From assembly GCA_002102555.1 (NCBI GenBank), contig MCFL01000153.1:1-57854 (forward strand): a DNA stretch of 57,854 nucleotides, in the 5' to 3' direction. The position numbers were made by a program, and so were the translations under genes. The notes beneath the pieces are model-generated. The model had not been told where the DNA came from. It made no database searches and worked only from the letters and a program-made list of their open reading frames with translations. Below, piece by piece: positions 10,682 to 19,985 of the stretch (position 1 is the stretch's first letter; each line of letters begins with the position of its first letter). The DNA is from Catenaria anguillulae PL171 (taxonomy: Eukaryota; Blastocladiomycota; Blastocladiomycetes; Blastocladiales; Catenariaceae).

Positions 10682-11835
10682 ATGTCGATCACATCCACAT
10701 CGCGCCGCCCACATGTCCTCATCAACGGTTTCGGCCGTATGGGCCGGCTGTTTTTGCGTGCCACCTTTGATCTCTACGGTCCCAACGTTGCCGACCACCC
10801 ATTCATCATCAAACATGTCAACGAGATCAAGGGCGACGCAGTGACGGCCGCGCATTTGCTCGAGTACGACTCGCTCAAGGGCATTTGGCGCACGCACAAG
10901 GTCCAAGCCCATGCCGATCGACAATCTTTCACAGTCAATGGGCACTTGATTACCTTCTCGAATGCGGCCACGATCGATGACGTTCCATGGCTGACCGAGG
11001 CGGGCCAGGTGGACATGGTTGTCGAGTGCACCGGCAAGTACTTGACAAAGGAAGCGCTGGATCGGTACTTCAAGCACGATGTGAAGAAGGTGGTGGTGTC
11101 GGCGCCGTGCAAGTTTGACGAAGCCGTGAATATCGTCATGGGTGTAAATGACCAAGTGTACGATGCAAACAAGCATCATGTGATTACCAATGCGTCTTGC
11201 ACGACAAACTGTCTCGCCCCAGTCGTCAAAGGTACGTCGGTGTCCCATTCCGTTCCACCGTGTATACTCTCACTCACTCTTGCCTCGCATCTTGTCAACG
11301 ATCAACATCATTAGTCATCCAAGAGCACATTGGCATTTACCGCGCCTCATTCACCACCATCCACTGCGTCACAAACACGCAAACTATTGTCGACACGGCC
11401 CACAAGGACCTTCGGCGTGCGCGCTCGTGCATGACGTCGCTGGTGCCCACGACCACAGGGTCGGCCTCGGCCATCTCGCTCATCTTCCCCGAGCTCGCCG
11501 GCAAGATCCACGGCATAGCCGTGCGTGTGCCCTTGCTCAACGCGTCTATCACGGACGTGGTCTTTCAAGTGTCGCGCGATGTGACCGTGGACGAGGTGAA
11601 TCGGATGTTGAGTGAGGCGGCAGTCGAGGGCCCGCTCAAGGGCATTTTGGCGGTTGAGGGCAAGCCGCTTGTCGGCGAGGATTTCAGGGGGCATACGGCA
11701 TCTGGGATTGTCGACTTGCAGTGTACTGCCGTGACGGATAAGCGGTTGGTCAAGGTGGTCGTGTGGTATGACAACGAGCAGGGGTATTGTTGGAGGATGG
11801 CCGAGTTGGCGGCAAAGGTCGCCAGGTCCATGTGA
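10682..11835 (+). CDS. Glyceraldehyde-3-phosphate dehydrogenase, ArsJ-associated type
   Basis: Exons 10682-11231 and 11315-11835 give 356 aa. NAD-binding INGFGRMGRL opens the Rossmann fold; ASCTTNCLAP carries the catalytic Cys and TTIH the partner His. Several stretches fit the bacterial ArsJ-associated GAPDH clade rather than glycolytic GapA/GapC: TAAHLLEYDSLKG, then TTIHCVTNTQTIVDTAHKD where GapC has TTTHSYTGDQ, then PTTTGSASAI and VRVPLLNASITDVVF. In bacteria this enzyme uses arsenate to make 1-arseno-3-phosphoglycerate, which ArsJ exports. I see no ArsJ-like transporter in this window, so the substrate here is inference. The 83-nt intron falls right after the active-site segment (LAPVVK|VIQEH), so any transferred gene has since gained an intron. 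A divergent ordinary GAPDH is the alternative. Confidence 0.85.
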
Positions 11836-12138
11836 CGGGATGGCTAGGTGTGACTGCATTTCGACTTTTGAGCCTAGTGTGTTCTTCCGTAATGTCGAGC
11901 TGAACCATTTTGGAAATTAAACGGTCAAGTCACTGCCGTTCCTGTTCTTTGTGCGTGTACATCAAATTTTGCAAATCCGCAAAAGATGGATTGTGGCCGT
12001 GCTGGTGGGAAAGGGAGGTGTTGCCAGGTTGAATGAAGCGCGTCAACAACATCAGAACCAGAAGAATGGGAACACTGCTTGTGAATACAGAATTTTGCAG
12101 AAAACCTCAGATTTACTCAAAGCATTTGATTAAAGACC
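11836..12138. promoter_or_regulatory. Intergenic, GAPDH 3' end and CIB promoter
   Basis: 303 bases between two genes on the same strand. A-rich in its right half. No clear regulatory element. Confidence 0.35.
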
Positions 12139-12814
12139 ATGGGAAATCAACAAAGTATCTTCTCTGAAGAGGAGTTCGAGTGGTTTGAAGCCAACACGTT
12201 CTTTACTCGGACAGAAATCATCCGGTGCGCACGACTGACTGCGGACAAACAACTCACGACGTTCTAACATTGGACAACGACATCCTCTTGAGCAGCATCT
12301 ACAGATACTTTGAGCGCATCACGCAGGGAACCAAACAAATGTCCATGGACACGTTTGTAACCATCCCGGAACTTCAAATCAACCCGTTTCGCATGCGGAT
12401 TGCCCAAGTCTTTTCCAACGACGATGGTATTATCGAGTTTGAAGACTTCTTGGACTTTTTGAGCGTGTTTTCGGAAGAAGCGACTCGTGACGTCAAGTCC
12501 TTTTATGCATTTCGGATCTATGGTGTGTCTTCATTTTGATTCACCAAGCATGAATCGCTGCGCTGACTTTCAGAACGAAATGAACTTTTGGCGCAGATTG
12601 GGACGACGACGACTACCTCAGCCCAGAGGACGTGCGCAACGTTGTGCGCTGTCAAGTGGGAACAAACCTGTCCGAGGAAGAAATTGAGACTGTGGTTGCC
12701 AACATTTTCAATGAGACAGACATTGACGGTGATGATCGGATTAGTTTTGTCGAGTTTGACCATGTCATGGCACGATGCCCCGACTTTGTCAATACGTTCC
12801 GTATCCGCATTTGA
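12139..12814 (+). CDS. CIB-family EF-hand protein (calcium and integrin-binding)
   Basis: Exons 12139-12224, 12296-12522 and 12597-12814 give 176 aa, close to the roughly 190 aa of animal CIB1-CIB4. The N-terminus MGNQQSIFSEEEFEWF carries the MGxxxS N-myristoylation signal of the family. IPELQINPFRMRIAQVFS and FLDFLSVFSEEATRDVKSFYAF follow CIB sequence closely. EF-hand 3 spans the second intron (IYDWDDDDYLSPEDV), EF-hand 4 is DIDGDDRISFVEF, and the end CPDFVNTFRIRI is a CIB hallmark. The second splice acceptor was placed at 12596 because it alone restores a full EF-hand loop. In animals CIBs bind integrin tails and TMC channels; in flagellated organisms a ciliary role is plausible but inferred. 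Confidence 0.9.
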
Positions 12815-14352
12815 GCCCATCATTGGTGGGTAGTGCGGCGAAACATTCATCAGTTAGTTGCCCTGTATCATCCTCACGCGAACCGACCTTTGCTGCAAGC
12901 TTAAGTCAACATGACATGTCCGCACGTTGCTGTCGCGAGCGTTTCAAGTGTGGGATTTATTTCATCAAGTCAATTTGAAACAGGGAGCCCGGGCCTTGTG
13001 GGCGAAATGTCACATGATGGCCGTCGGTCGCATGACTTTCACATGCAACGGATATGTCTCAGATTGATTTATACCGGACCAAGCAAACCGCAATTGTACG
13101 CGGCTACCAGATGTCAGACGTCAGCTCCTGTCACCAGTCACCAAAATGATTGCCATGCAATAAAACGGCACAAGGGCCGAGCGGGCAGCCTCAGGGTGAA
13201 GACTCTAGGACACCATCGTTGGTCGCTGGAGGTTACCAGAGGTCGTCTGGAGAGCCTGTACTCTTGCAGCATGAGGAAAATGGAAAGTGGAAATGAGAGC
13301 AATGTGAAGTGAAATGAGCGGAAACGTGCACTCCACATTTTCAGTCGATTTTCATCAGTTTGGACCGAGCAACCCCACAGAGAGCGCTCTGATGACATCG
13401 GCATGGTCATGCCCAGGCTGGGGCCAGTGAAAAGATAACACCTGCAGATCGTGACCATCGGGCGATAACAATAACTTGAAATGGGATGAGCATCAATCTC
13501 TGCCGCGACAGCCCTTTGAGCCCAGTCATGGGAACCTTTGCACATTTGCAGTTAATGACACCTATACAATGTGCATTCAAACGACCTTGCGCTTGTGGAG
13601 GGCCAAACATTGCTGTCATGCATATGGTGTCGGCACTCGTTCCCAGAAGCATCAAATCCGCCAAGCAAGCTCATATGTCAAAAGACAGTGCGCAACAACA
13701 CAACATTGGGATGAGCTGCCATCGGTATGGATGCGATAACGCAGGCAACAAGACCAAGTTAGCTTGGGAAATTGTCATTGCAATGGGCTGGCGCTCTGGC
13801 ATGACATGGTGTTCAGACTTGCTGCGCCTCCGAGATGAGTTGAGAGCTTGTGCAATGATTTTCACGGAAGCTGGCTGATGAGGAGACAGCAAAATGGTCA
13901 CGAGCGCAATTTCGGGGGACCCATGCAGCCTGCTGATTTTGCGCCCACACAATGTCGCGGAATGCGGAGGTGTGGTGTTTGAGACAGGCGCACATGACCA
14001 TGTTGCAATTGATGTACAATTTGCATCGGTTTGAATCATGGCCCATGCCAGAGGTACAGCCGCAACAACCCTCAAACGATTAAGCTCACGGGGCCACCCG
14101 CCCACCCACATCCTAAATGCAAAGACATCGATACAAAAGCAAGTCATCGCCCGACCACTATTCCCGTTGACAGTCTGCCTGAGCCCTGACGATTGCAAAC
14201 GCGTCCTTTTTTTTCCAGTTGTTGCCCGGTCATTGCATCCATCTGCTCCGACTGACTGCGCAAGTTTCCCACCATCGTCCTCTCCACGCATTTGGCCATC
14301 ATCTGCTGTTCTTCCGTCCATCCCTCACCGTTACCGAGACATTTCTATCATC
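12815..14352. other. Intergenic region, no supported gene
   Basis: 1.5 kb with short overlapping ORFs and no recognised motif. The last 100 bases are pyrimidine-rich and lead into the ATG at 14353, consistent with a 5' leader. Confidence 0.5.
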
Positions 14353-16178
14353 ATGCATTCATACCAGCAGCACGACGGGACTTCCCCGGCATTCATCCAA
14401 TACCAGAATTCGGGCCAGTGCCTTGGCTCGAGCACGAGCGGTTTTGGTGCCACCATGCCCGTGCCGCCGCTCCAGTCACTGCCATCGCCGACGCGTTCCG
14501 GGCGGCGCCAGTCACCTCGTCCATTGATACTGTCGCCTTCCGGCAACGTCAGCACATACTCTTCTGCCACATCAACCGCGCGTCAAGCAGCCGCTCCTTA
14601 TCCGTCCGTGGCTCATTCCCACACCCAGCAATCCTTGCCACGCTCACTTGGTGGGCGCCGGCACTCGGCTACTGCGTCGCAGGTCACGCCCGGGTTGACG
14701 TCTGTTCCCACGTCGGCCCCGCTCGTGCCTGGTCCAACATGGTTTCCCTCACAGCAACAAGGATACAGCGGCGGCGACAGCTCAAGTCAACAACACCCGC
14801 AACTGCACGGTTCGCTGCCCATGCTTGCGTCGGCGGCGGCGGCTGCCCAGCATCATCAGCTCCACCAGCAACCGCTGCCTTCCGCCGTGGTTCAACCCGG
14901 GCTTGCCTCGCCGACCTACATTTCTTCCGCGCCTCTGTCATATTCTTCTTCAATTTCCATCGACTCACTTTCCCAACTCCCAACGCCAACATCGCCCGCT
15001 GGCTCAAGTAGCTTGGGTTCCAAGGACTCGGTCGCTCCTGTTTCGGCAAAGCACCTGTACTCGCTCAATGAGGAAACGGGCATGCTGACCTGCCATGCGT
15101 GCGCAAAGGTTATGCCGCTTTCTCGTCGACCGAGGGGCAGTCCATGGTTCGTGCTTGATTCTTTTCTTGCCTGGGGATTTAAGTCTCCGTTGTTGACTGG
15201 AATATCCCGATCGTTCGTAACAGCCTACAGTACACGATTCGCTACCATGAGCAAACTACCCAACACTCGATTTGCGCTGCGGGCTTTTTCTTGTGGCACC
15301 ACCGCCCGCCAACGTCGCGTCCCTCGTCATACGCGCCCCCACCCAATCTCGCGCGCTACTCTGGCAATCTCACACTCACTGCGCTTGAATGCCTCGTGTA
15401 CAACCCACTGTACTCTGTGACGCGCACACCTACGGGAGAAAAGCTCATCACATGCCACATCTGCAACCAACACTTTGGCTCACCCGCATCTTCGTCTTCG
15501 TCGTCACCTCCGCCAACAAGCCCAACAGCTTCATCAGCTGCTCCTGGCATGGACCTAGTGTCGGCCACGGTCGCGCACGAGTCCAGCCAACATCACGACC
15601 GCGCTATTGTCGCATGCGCCATGCGCCTGGTGCGCCGGTGGGGCCGGCTCGTCGTGCACCAGCCGTCGGGCGAGGTCCAAGATGTGGTCATTTCTGACAA
15701 GGAACGCGAGTGGTATGCCGAGCGCATGGCGGCTGCTGCACTGGTTGAGATTCGGCCGCGTGCCGAGTCCAACGCGTCCTTGTCGTCCTTGGGCGGTACC
15801 AGCATGCCAATGGCGCACGGCACGACGCAGTGGTCACCAGTGGCGACGGCGGCGGCAGATGGGTCGCTCATGTCGCCGACGTTTTTGGACAAGGGGTGCC
15901 CGCAAAGTGTGTATGCGCAACACCAGATGCATACAAGTGGCGTGTCACCGGCAGCGGGCGACGAAGCAGGCGCGGTCTTGACGCCCTTGCTCGGCATGCC
16001 TGGTGCTGCCGCGGGCGCGGGCGGGCAGTTCCAGCACGCTCAGCGCCGGCCATTCCCACCCCCTGTGGCGCCTGGAGGGCGAGGCGGTACCGTGGATCAA
16101 GCGTATCAGGCATCCTTGTCGACGAGCCCGCCCGTGGGAGCGTCGGGGCGGATTCGCGTGACCGATTTGTTGAATTGA
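14353..16178 (+). CDS. Unknown Ser/Pro/Gln-rich protein with two CxxC modules
   Basis: Exons 14353-15146 and 15224-16178 (77-nt intron, donor GTTCGT) give about 582 aa. The first 220 residues are low-complexity Ser/Pro/Gln/Ala. Two similar segments follow: HLYSLNEETGMLTCHACAKVM and, past the intron, PLYSVTRTPTGEKLITCHICNQHF. Both have the plan LYS-x(n)-T/E-G-x-L-x-TCHxC, so this looks like an internal repeat of a small zinc-binding unit, perhaps sharing one metal site. Then comes a helical region with RLVRRWGRLVVHQPSGEVQDVVIS, a low-complexity Gly/Pro/Ala stretch and the end GRIRVTDLLN. I do not recognise the family. A nuclear or regulatory role would fit, but nothing proves it. Confidence 0.7.
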
Positions 16179-16578
16179 TGCCGGTGCACATTTTTCTTTT
16201 TTCTCTTTCTTGGTCGACGGGCTGCTGAGCAGCACCTGTGTTGTGATCCATTCCAGTCCTGAAGGACTGCCCACTTGTCTACATTCCCGCCTCTTTTCTT
16301 CGGATCCCGCACACCCTTGTACATATGTCATTTCACTGTGATCCATTCCAATCTGTGCCTGCCACCCACCACTCCTCTTCCCCCTGGCAAGGGAACCATT
16401 ACAATATATACACAAATGATATCTTCCATTTATACATAGCACCATGTCAGCGATGCAAGCATTCATCCCGGTATCGTCGTCAATTTGAAGATCAGTGGCT
16501 CGAAATGTTTTAGCAAGCACTCGGCGGCGACGCTTTAGTTTCGCTGCGCAACTTGTCCTTCTACAGCAATGGACCATG

Positions 16579-17008
16579 TCAGGGCAAGAGTTTTAGCTGA
16601 ATGAAGTGCCATGAAAATGCGCATGAAAAAAAAGACAAAACATACCCAATCTTGCCGACACAGCGGGCAGACAGGAATGGTCTCTTGTTTAGATTCCGTT
16701 GCTTGGTCTTGCTTGATACATGTCCGGATCCATTCCTCGAGGCAATGCGTGTGGAAGACGTGCGAGCATTCGCCGACCACTTCCGTGTTGTTTTGTTTTG
16801 GTTGACAGAGGCAACGGAGTAAGTACTATGGACGGAATGGGGGTACGGACGAACCAAGCATACCAATTCCGCACTCGTGTCCTGGATAGGTGCAATGCCC
16901 GCACGTAGCTTCCAGGGCAGACGAGCAACATGTGCATATTTCGCCCTTTCTCTCAATGTTCCAGTGCCAGCTGGCAACGGGATCCCACTTGACGACGCGG
17001 ACGTTCAT
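16579..17008 (-). CDS. APC11: Anaphase-promoting complex subunit 11 (RING-H2)
   Basis: The catalytic RING subunit of the APC/C ubiquitin ligase. Exons 17008-16864, 16779-16646 and 16596-16579 give about 98 aa. The start MNVRVVKWDPVASWHW matches APC11 (MKVKIKxWxxVAxW). Zinc ligands follow as CTCC, CGHC, PGHEC, GECSHVFHTHCLEEW and CPLCRQDW. An insert (IKQDQATESKQETIP) lengthens the loop before CPLC. Intron 1 uses an AAG acceptor. The last intron would be only 49 nt and gives the tail CRQDWLKLLP; a longer intron ending at a downstream CAG would give CRQDWRN instead, so the final residues are uncertain. Confidence 0.9.
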
Positions 17009-17533
17009 TTCGGATGGGGGTGAGGGCTCAGGGAACAAAATAGCGAGAGGATAGCTATCGTGTGGGAAATGGAAACGGATTGCTGGAGGTCAATAGCACA
17101 CTGTACATGGCGAAACCGAGCCCAATCCACCACCAATTCTTGTGACAAATGCCCACTTAAGGGAGGTCCCGTTGCGATCTGCAAGGCGACCGAGGGATCG
17201 ACGACCTCCTTCCTCTTCTCTTCGAGGCATATCTGAGGCATATCGTGGTGTCTTGGAGCGCATCCTACAGGTGTTCTTCAGGGATTCCCCCCGCATGGGA
17301 CTTCATCCATCCCATGCGCGCCGCCGCTCCAATGCGAATGTGCCGAGACAGCCCAGCTTTCAGACTTGCTACAGTGTTCGCGAGCACAACTCGGCTGCAC
17401 CCGCGAGCCAGCTACTCATCTCTTTACCTGCTGCTTATGTTTATCAGCCCATGGAACCAAATCTGGCAGCCACTCGATACTCGCCGCACTCCTCCACCCG
17501 CATCCGAACGCAATCACTATACTGACTGCCCGA
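17009..17533. promoter_or_regulatory. Divergent promoter region, APC11 / small gene
   Basis: 525 bases between APC11 and a small gene on the plus strand. A minus-strand ORF running into it is only the upstream extension of the APC11 first exon. No clear motif. Confidence 0.35.
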
Positions 17534-17926
17534 ATGTCCTCTCTCACAACCGCCATCGACGCCGTGTCCGTCCAACCCTCACTCAGTCTCTCGATTCCAA
17601 TGAGACATCGCTGCCCAAACTAACGCGCAGAACCCACATCTCATCACAGCATTGCCGGCAATCCGCACGTCGACCTGCTGTTTCTCGACGATGCGGGACT
17701 CGCCATCAAGTCTGTTGGATCCGTCCCGCGGGATGTTGCGTGGACGCGGTATGCAGTCAAGGACCAAGTGGTGGCCGTGACGGTGAGCAACCGGTTCGTT
17801 GATATTACTTTTTGCGTTTGAGGGCGGCTTGTGGGTGTTAACGTGGTGGACCCCGTTGCGTCTAGGCGGTATCTTGTTGCGCAGCTGGACGGGTTTGTCG
17901 TTGTGCAATCAACAGCATCGCCGTAG
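17534..17926 (+). CDS. Small protein, possibly roadblock/LAMTOR-like (tentative)
   Basis: A probable small multi-exon gene. The first exon would read MSSLTTAIDAVSVQPSL. A central exon reads IAGNPHVDLLFLDDAGLAIK then SVGSVPRDVAWTRYAVKDQV, ending at a GTGAGC donor at 17783. A 3' segment reads RYLVAQLDGFVVVQSTASP before a TAG at 17924. The pattern of a short helix, then LLFLDDAGLAIKS, then a C-terminal FVVVQ strand recalls small roadblock/LC7-fold proteins such as LAMTOR5, but similarity is weak. The exons do not all join in one frame with canonical sites: the last segment is one base out. The gene model is therefore unproven. Confidence 0.35.
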
Positions 17927-18104
17927 GATGTATGATACAGCAAGTCGCCATATGTGCAAGTTGCATGGCGAGAGAACGCAGCCAGTCAGCATGACAGGCG
18001 GACAGAGAGTTGATTGCAATGAAGGACCATGTACATACACAAACGTAGGTAGGAGCTCGAGGTATATCAACATGGAATTTACAGGCACTTATTCTTGATC
18101 CAGC

Positions 18105-19634
18105 TCAAGGCACATCCACAAGCACCCTGACATCTGGCCGCACCTCAGCCATCCACACAACAATGACCCTAACATCGGCCACCCCCTGCACCACGCTCTT
18201 GTGAATGGCAAGCACACGCAAGTTGCGCCACCGCGTGGTCCAGTCGACACACGCCAGCACATCCTTGGACACCCATGGCGCATAGTTGAGTTCCAGGCCA
18301 ACGAGGTGCAGCAAGTGGTTGCTGAGCGAGGACAACGCCCATCCGGCATCGGCCATGGAAAACAGCACGCCAGAAAGGTTGAGGTGCAAAAGCGAGGCGG
18401 TGCGTGGCGAGCTTGTGAGCACGCGTATGAGGTCGGATTGCGTTAAGGTGCAAAAGGAGAGGTCAAGCGAAATGAGTGGCGGCGGAGGCACTGGTGGCAA
18501 GCGGTGTGCTCGCAGGGGGCATTCATCGTCATCCCACGAGTCGGGAACCTCGTCGTCGGCAAGGATACCCGAGTCGCTGCGCAACCGGGCGATTGGCAAC
18601 CCGGAAAAGGAGACGGGCGGATCCAAGACACTTGCCAATGCCTCGGTGGAAAATCGCCCATTGCTCAAATTCACATACTCCAAGGGCGCCGCACCGTGCT
18701 CGTCGGCCGACCGCCACCATACCAAATTGGCATCCGTAGGCGTGACATAAAATGGCAAATGAAACAAGACAAGTTGCCGCACATCTGCCGGGAGTAGGTG
18801 AACGGGAACGAGCCTCCGCAACCAAGCATTGTCCCCGGGCCTCCCTGCGACCACTGCTGTTGTAGTCACGTACATGTGATGCAACAGGTGCACGCGCCGC
18901 AAGTAGGCAGCAAGCGCAAACGTCTTGAGGCTCGGAACCACGCCGTGCGTGTCCTTGAGGTTGTAAAGCGGCGACTTGATGATGGATGTCATGCGCCAGC
19001 CCTTTGGCGAGGGGCCCGCGAGGCCATTGTTGAGGTACTGCTGGGCCCATTGGTCGCGGATGCGGGCATCTTGTGTTTCAAGCATGGCGTGAAAGGCGTG
19101 AATGGGCGATTGAGCGAGTGGAGAGGCGATGGTGGATGTGGGGACGGGTGGAGCTCGTGGTGGGGCACGGGATGGGCGCAAAGAGGACGAGGAAGAGGAG
19201 GATGGTGGTCGGAGGAGAGACAGGGTGGAGCGCAGGGCTTGGGCTCGGGAGGGCCCATCGAGTCCAACTGGAGATGGCCGAGGAAGAGCGGTGGGATCCG
19301 CGGCAGCGGGATCACCGGAGGGTGTCGGGAGCGGCGGGAGAGGGACGTGTGCAGAAATCATTGTGGAGGGCTCCGAGTCCGAGTCCAAGTCGGATTGACT
19401 GTGGTCCGAAAGGGAGAGGGAGTGCGATTCGACAATGGCCGATGCGGGGGCGGCGGTGAGGGGACTGAGCAGGCGGTGCAGGGCCGCGTGACGCTTGCGC
19501 AGTTTTGGGGTGGGTTTGGGCGAGTGGGAAGAAAGGTGGGGATACGAATGCAGTGCAGAATCCGAGTCGGAGTCGGTGTCTGGGAATCGAGGCGGGCGAG
19601 AGCTCTTTGACGAGGGCCGAGACTTTTTGCGCAT
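18105..19634 (-). CDS. Unknown protein with disordered N-terminus and LRR-like C-terminus
   Basis: A single-exon ORF of 509 aa. Residues 1-170 are Ser/Pro-rich with acidic DSDSDS patches and a basic start (MRKKSRPSSKSSRPPR). A folded part follows (WAQQYLNNGLAGPSPKGW, FALAAYLRRVHLLHHMYV). The C-terminal third has irregular leucine-rich repeats: LEYVNLSNGRFSTEALASVL, LISLDLSFCTLTQSDLIRVL, LLHLNLSGVLFSMADAGWAL, LVGLELNYAPWVSKDVLACV. The LxxLxLS pattern resembles RNI or F-box-type LRRs, but I see no F-box. Role unknown; protein-protein binding is likely. Confidence 0.75.
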   Translation of the reverse strand: MRKKSRPSSKSSRPPRFPDTDSDSDSALHSYPHLSSHSPKPTPKLRKRHAALHRLLSPLTAAPASAIVESHSLSLSDHSQSDLDSDSEPSTMISAHVPLPPLPTPSGDPAAADPTALPRPSPVGLDGPSRAQALRSTLSLLRPPSSSSSSSLRPSRAPPRAPPVPTSTIASPLAQSPIHAFHAMLETQDARIRDQWAQQYLNNGLAGPSPKGWRMTSIIKSPLYNLKDTHGVVPSLKTFALAAYLRRVHLLHHMYVTTTAVVAGRPGDNAWLRRLVPVHLLPADVRQLVLFHLPFYVTPTDANLVWWRSADEHGAAPLEYVNLSNGRFSTEALASVLDPPVSFSGLPIARLRSDSGILADDEVPDSWDDDECPLRAHRLPPVPPPPLISLDLSFCTLTQSDLIRVLTSSPRTASLLHLNLSGVLFSMADAGWALSSLSNHLLHLVGLELNYAPWVSKDVLACVDWTTRWRNLRVLAIHKSVVQGVADVRVIVVWMAEVRPDVRVLVDVP

Positions 19635-19985
19635 TGCTTGTGATTTGCATTGGGTGTTGGTTGGGTGTGTGGAACGTGGAGTGAGTCATCCAGCGTTTTT
19701 TCAAACACAAGGTCGAATAATGACTCAAAATGGAATTGAACATGGATTTGTCAAGTGGATCGGAGGACCTGCGTTGGCGAGATCAACGCGTCTGCCTTTG
19801 CGGACAGTCCAGTCAATGCACAGTCAATGATGCGGGAGATGCATAACGATTCCCCGCCCTCGAAGTTTGAAATTTGAATTTTGCCGCGACTGCCACCAAA
19901 AACCAACGGTCGCCGGCCAAAAACCCACGACGACCCGCTCAATCATCCCATGCACATGTACATCCTGCAACCCATATTCGTAGCC
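19635..19985. promoter_or_regulatory. Divergent promoter region, LRR-like gene / amidase
   Basis: 351 bases between divergent starts. The amidase frame stays open back to an ATG at 19881, so part could be coding. No clear motif. Confidence 0.3.

Noticed and set aside
10288-14352. An ArsJ-like transporter next to the GAPDH
   Set aside because: No multipass MFS-type frame is present on either side; the neighbours are UHRF1 and a CIB protein.
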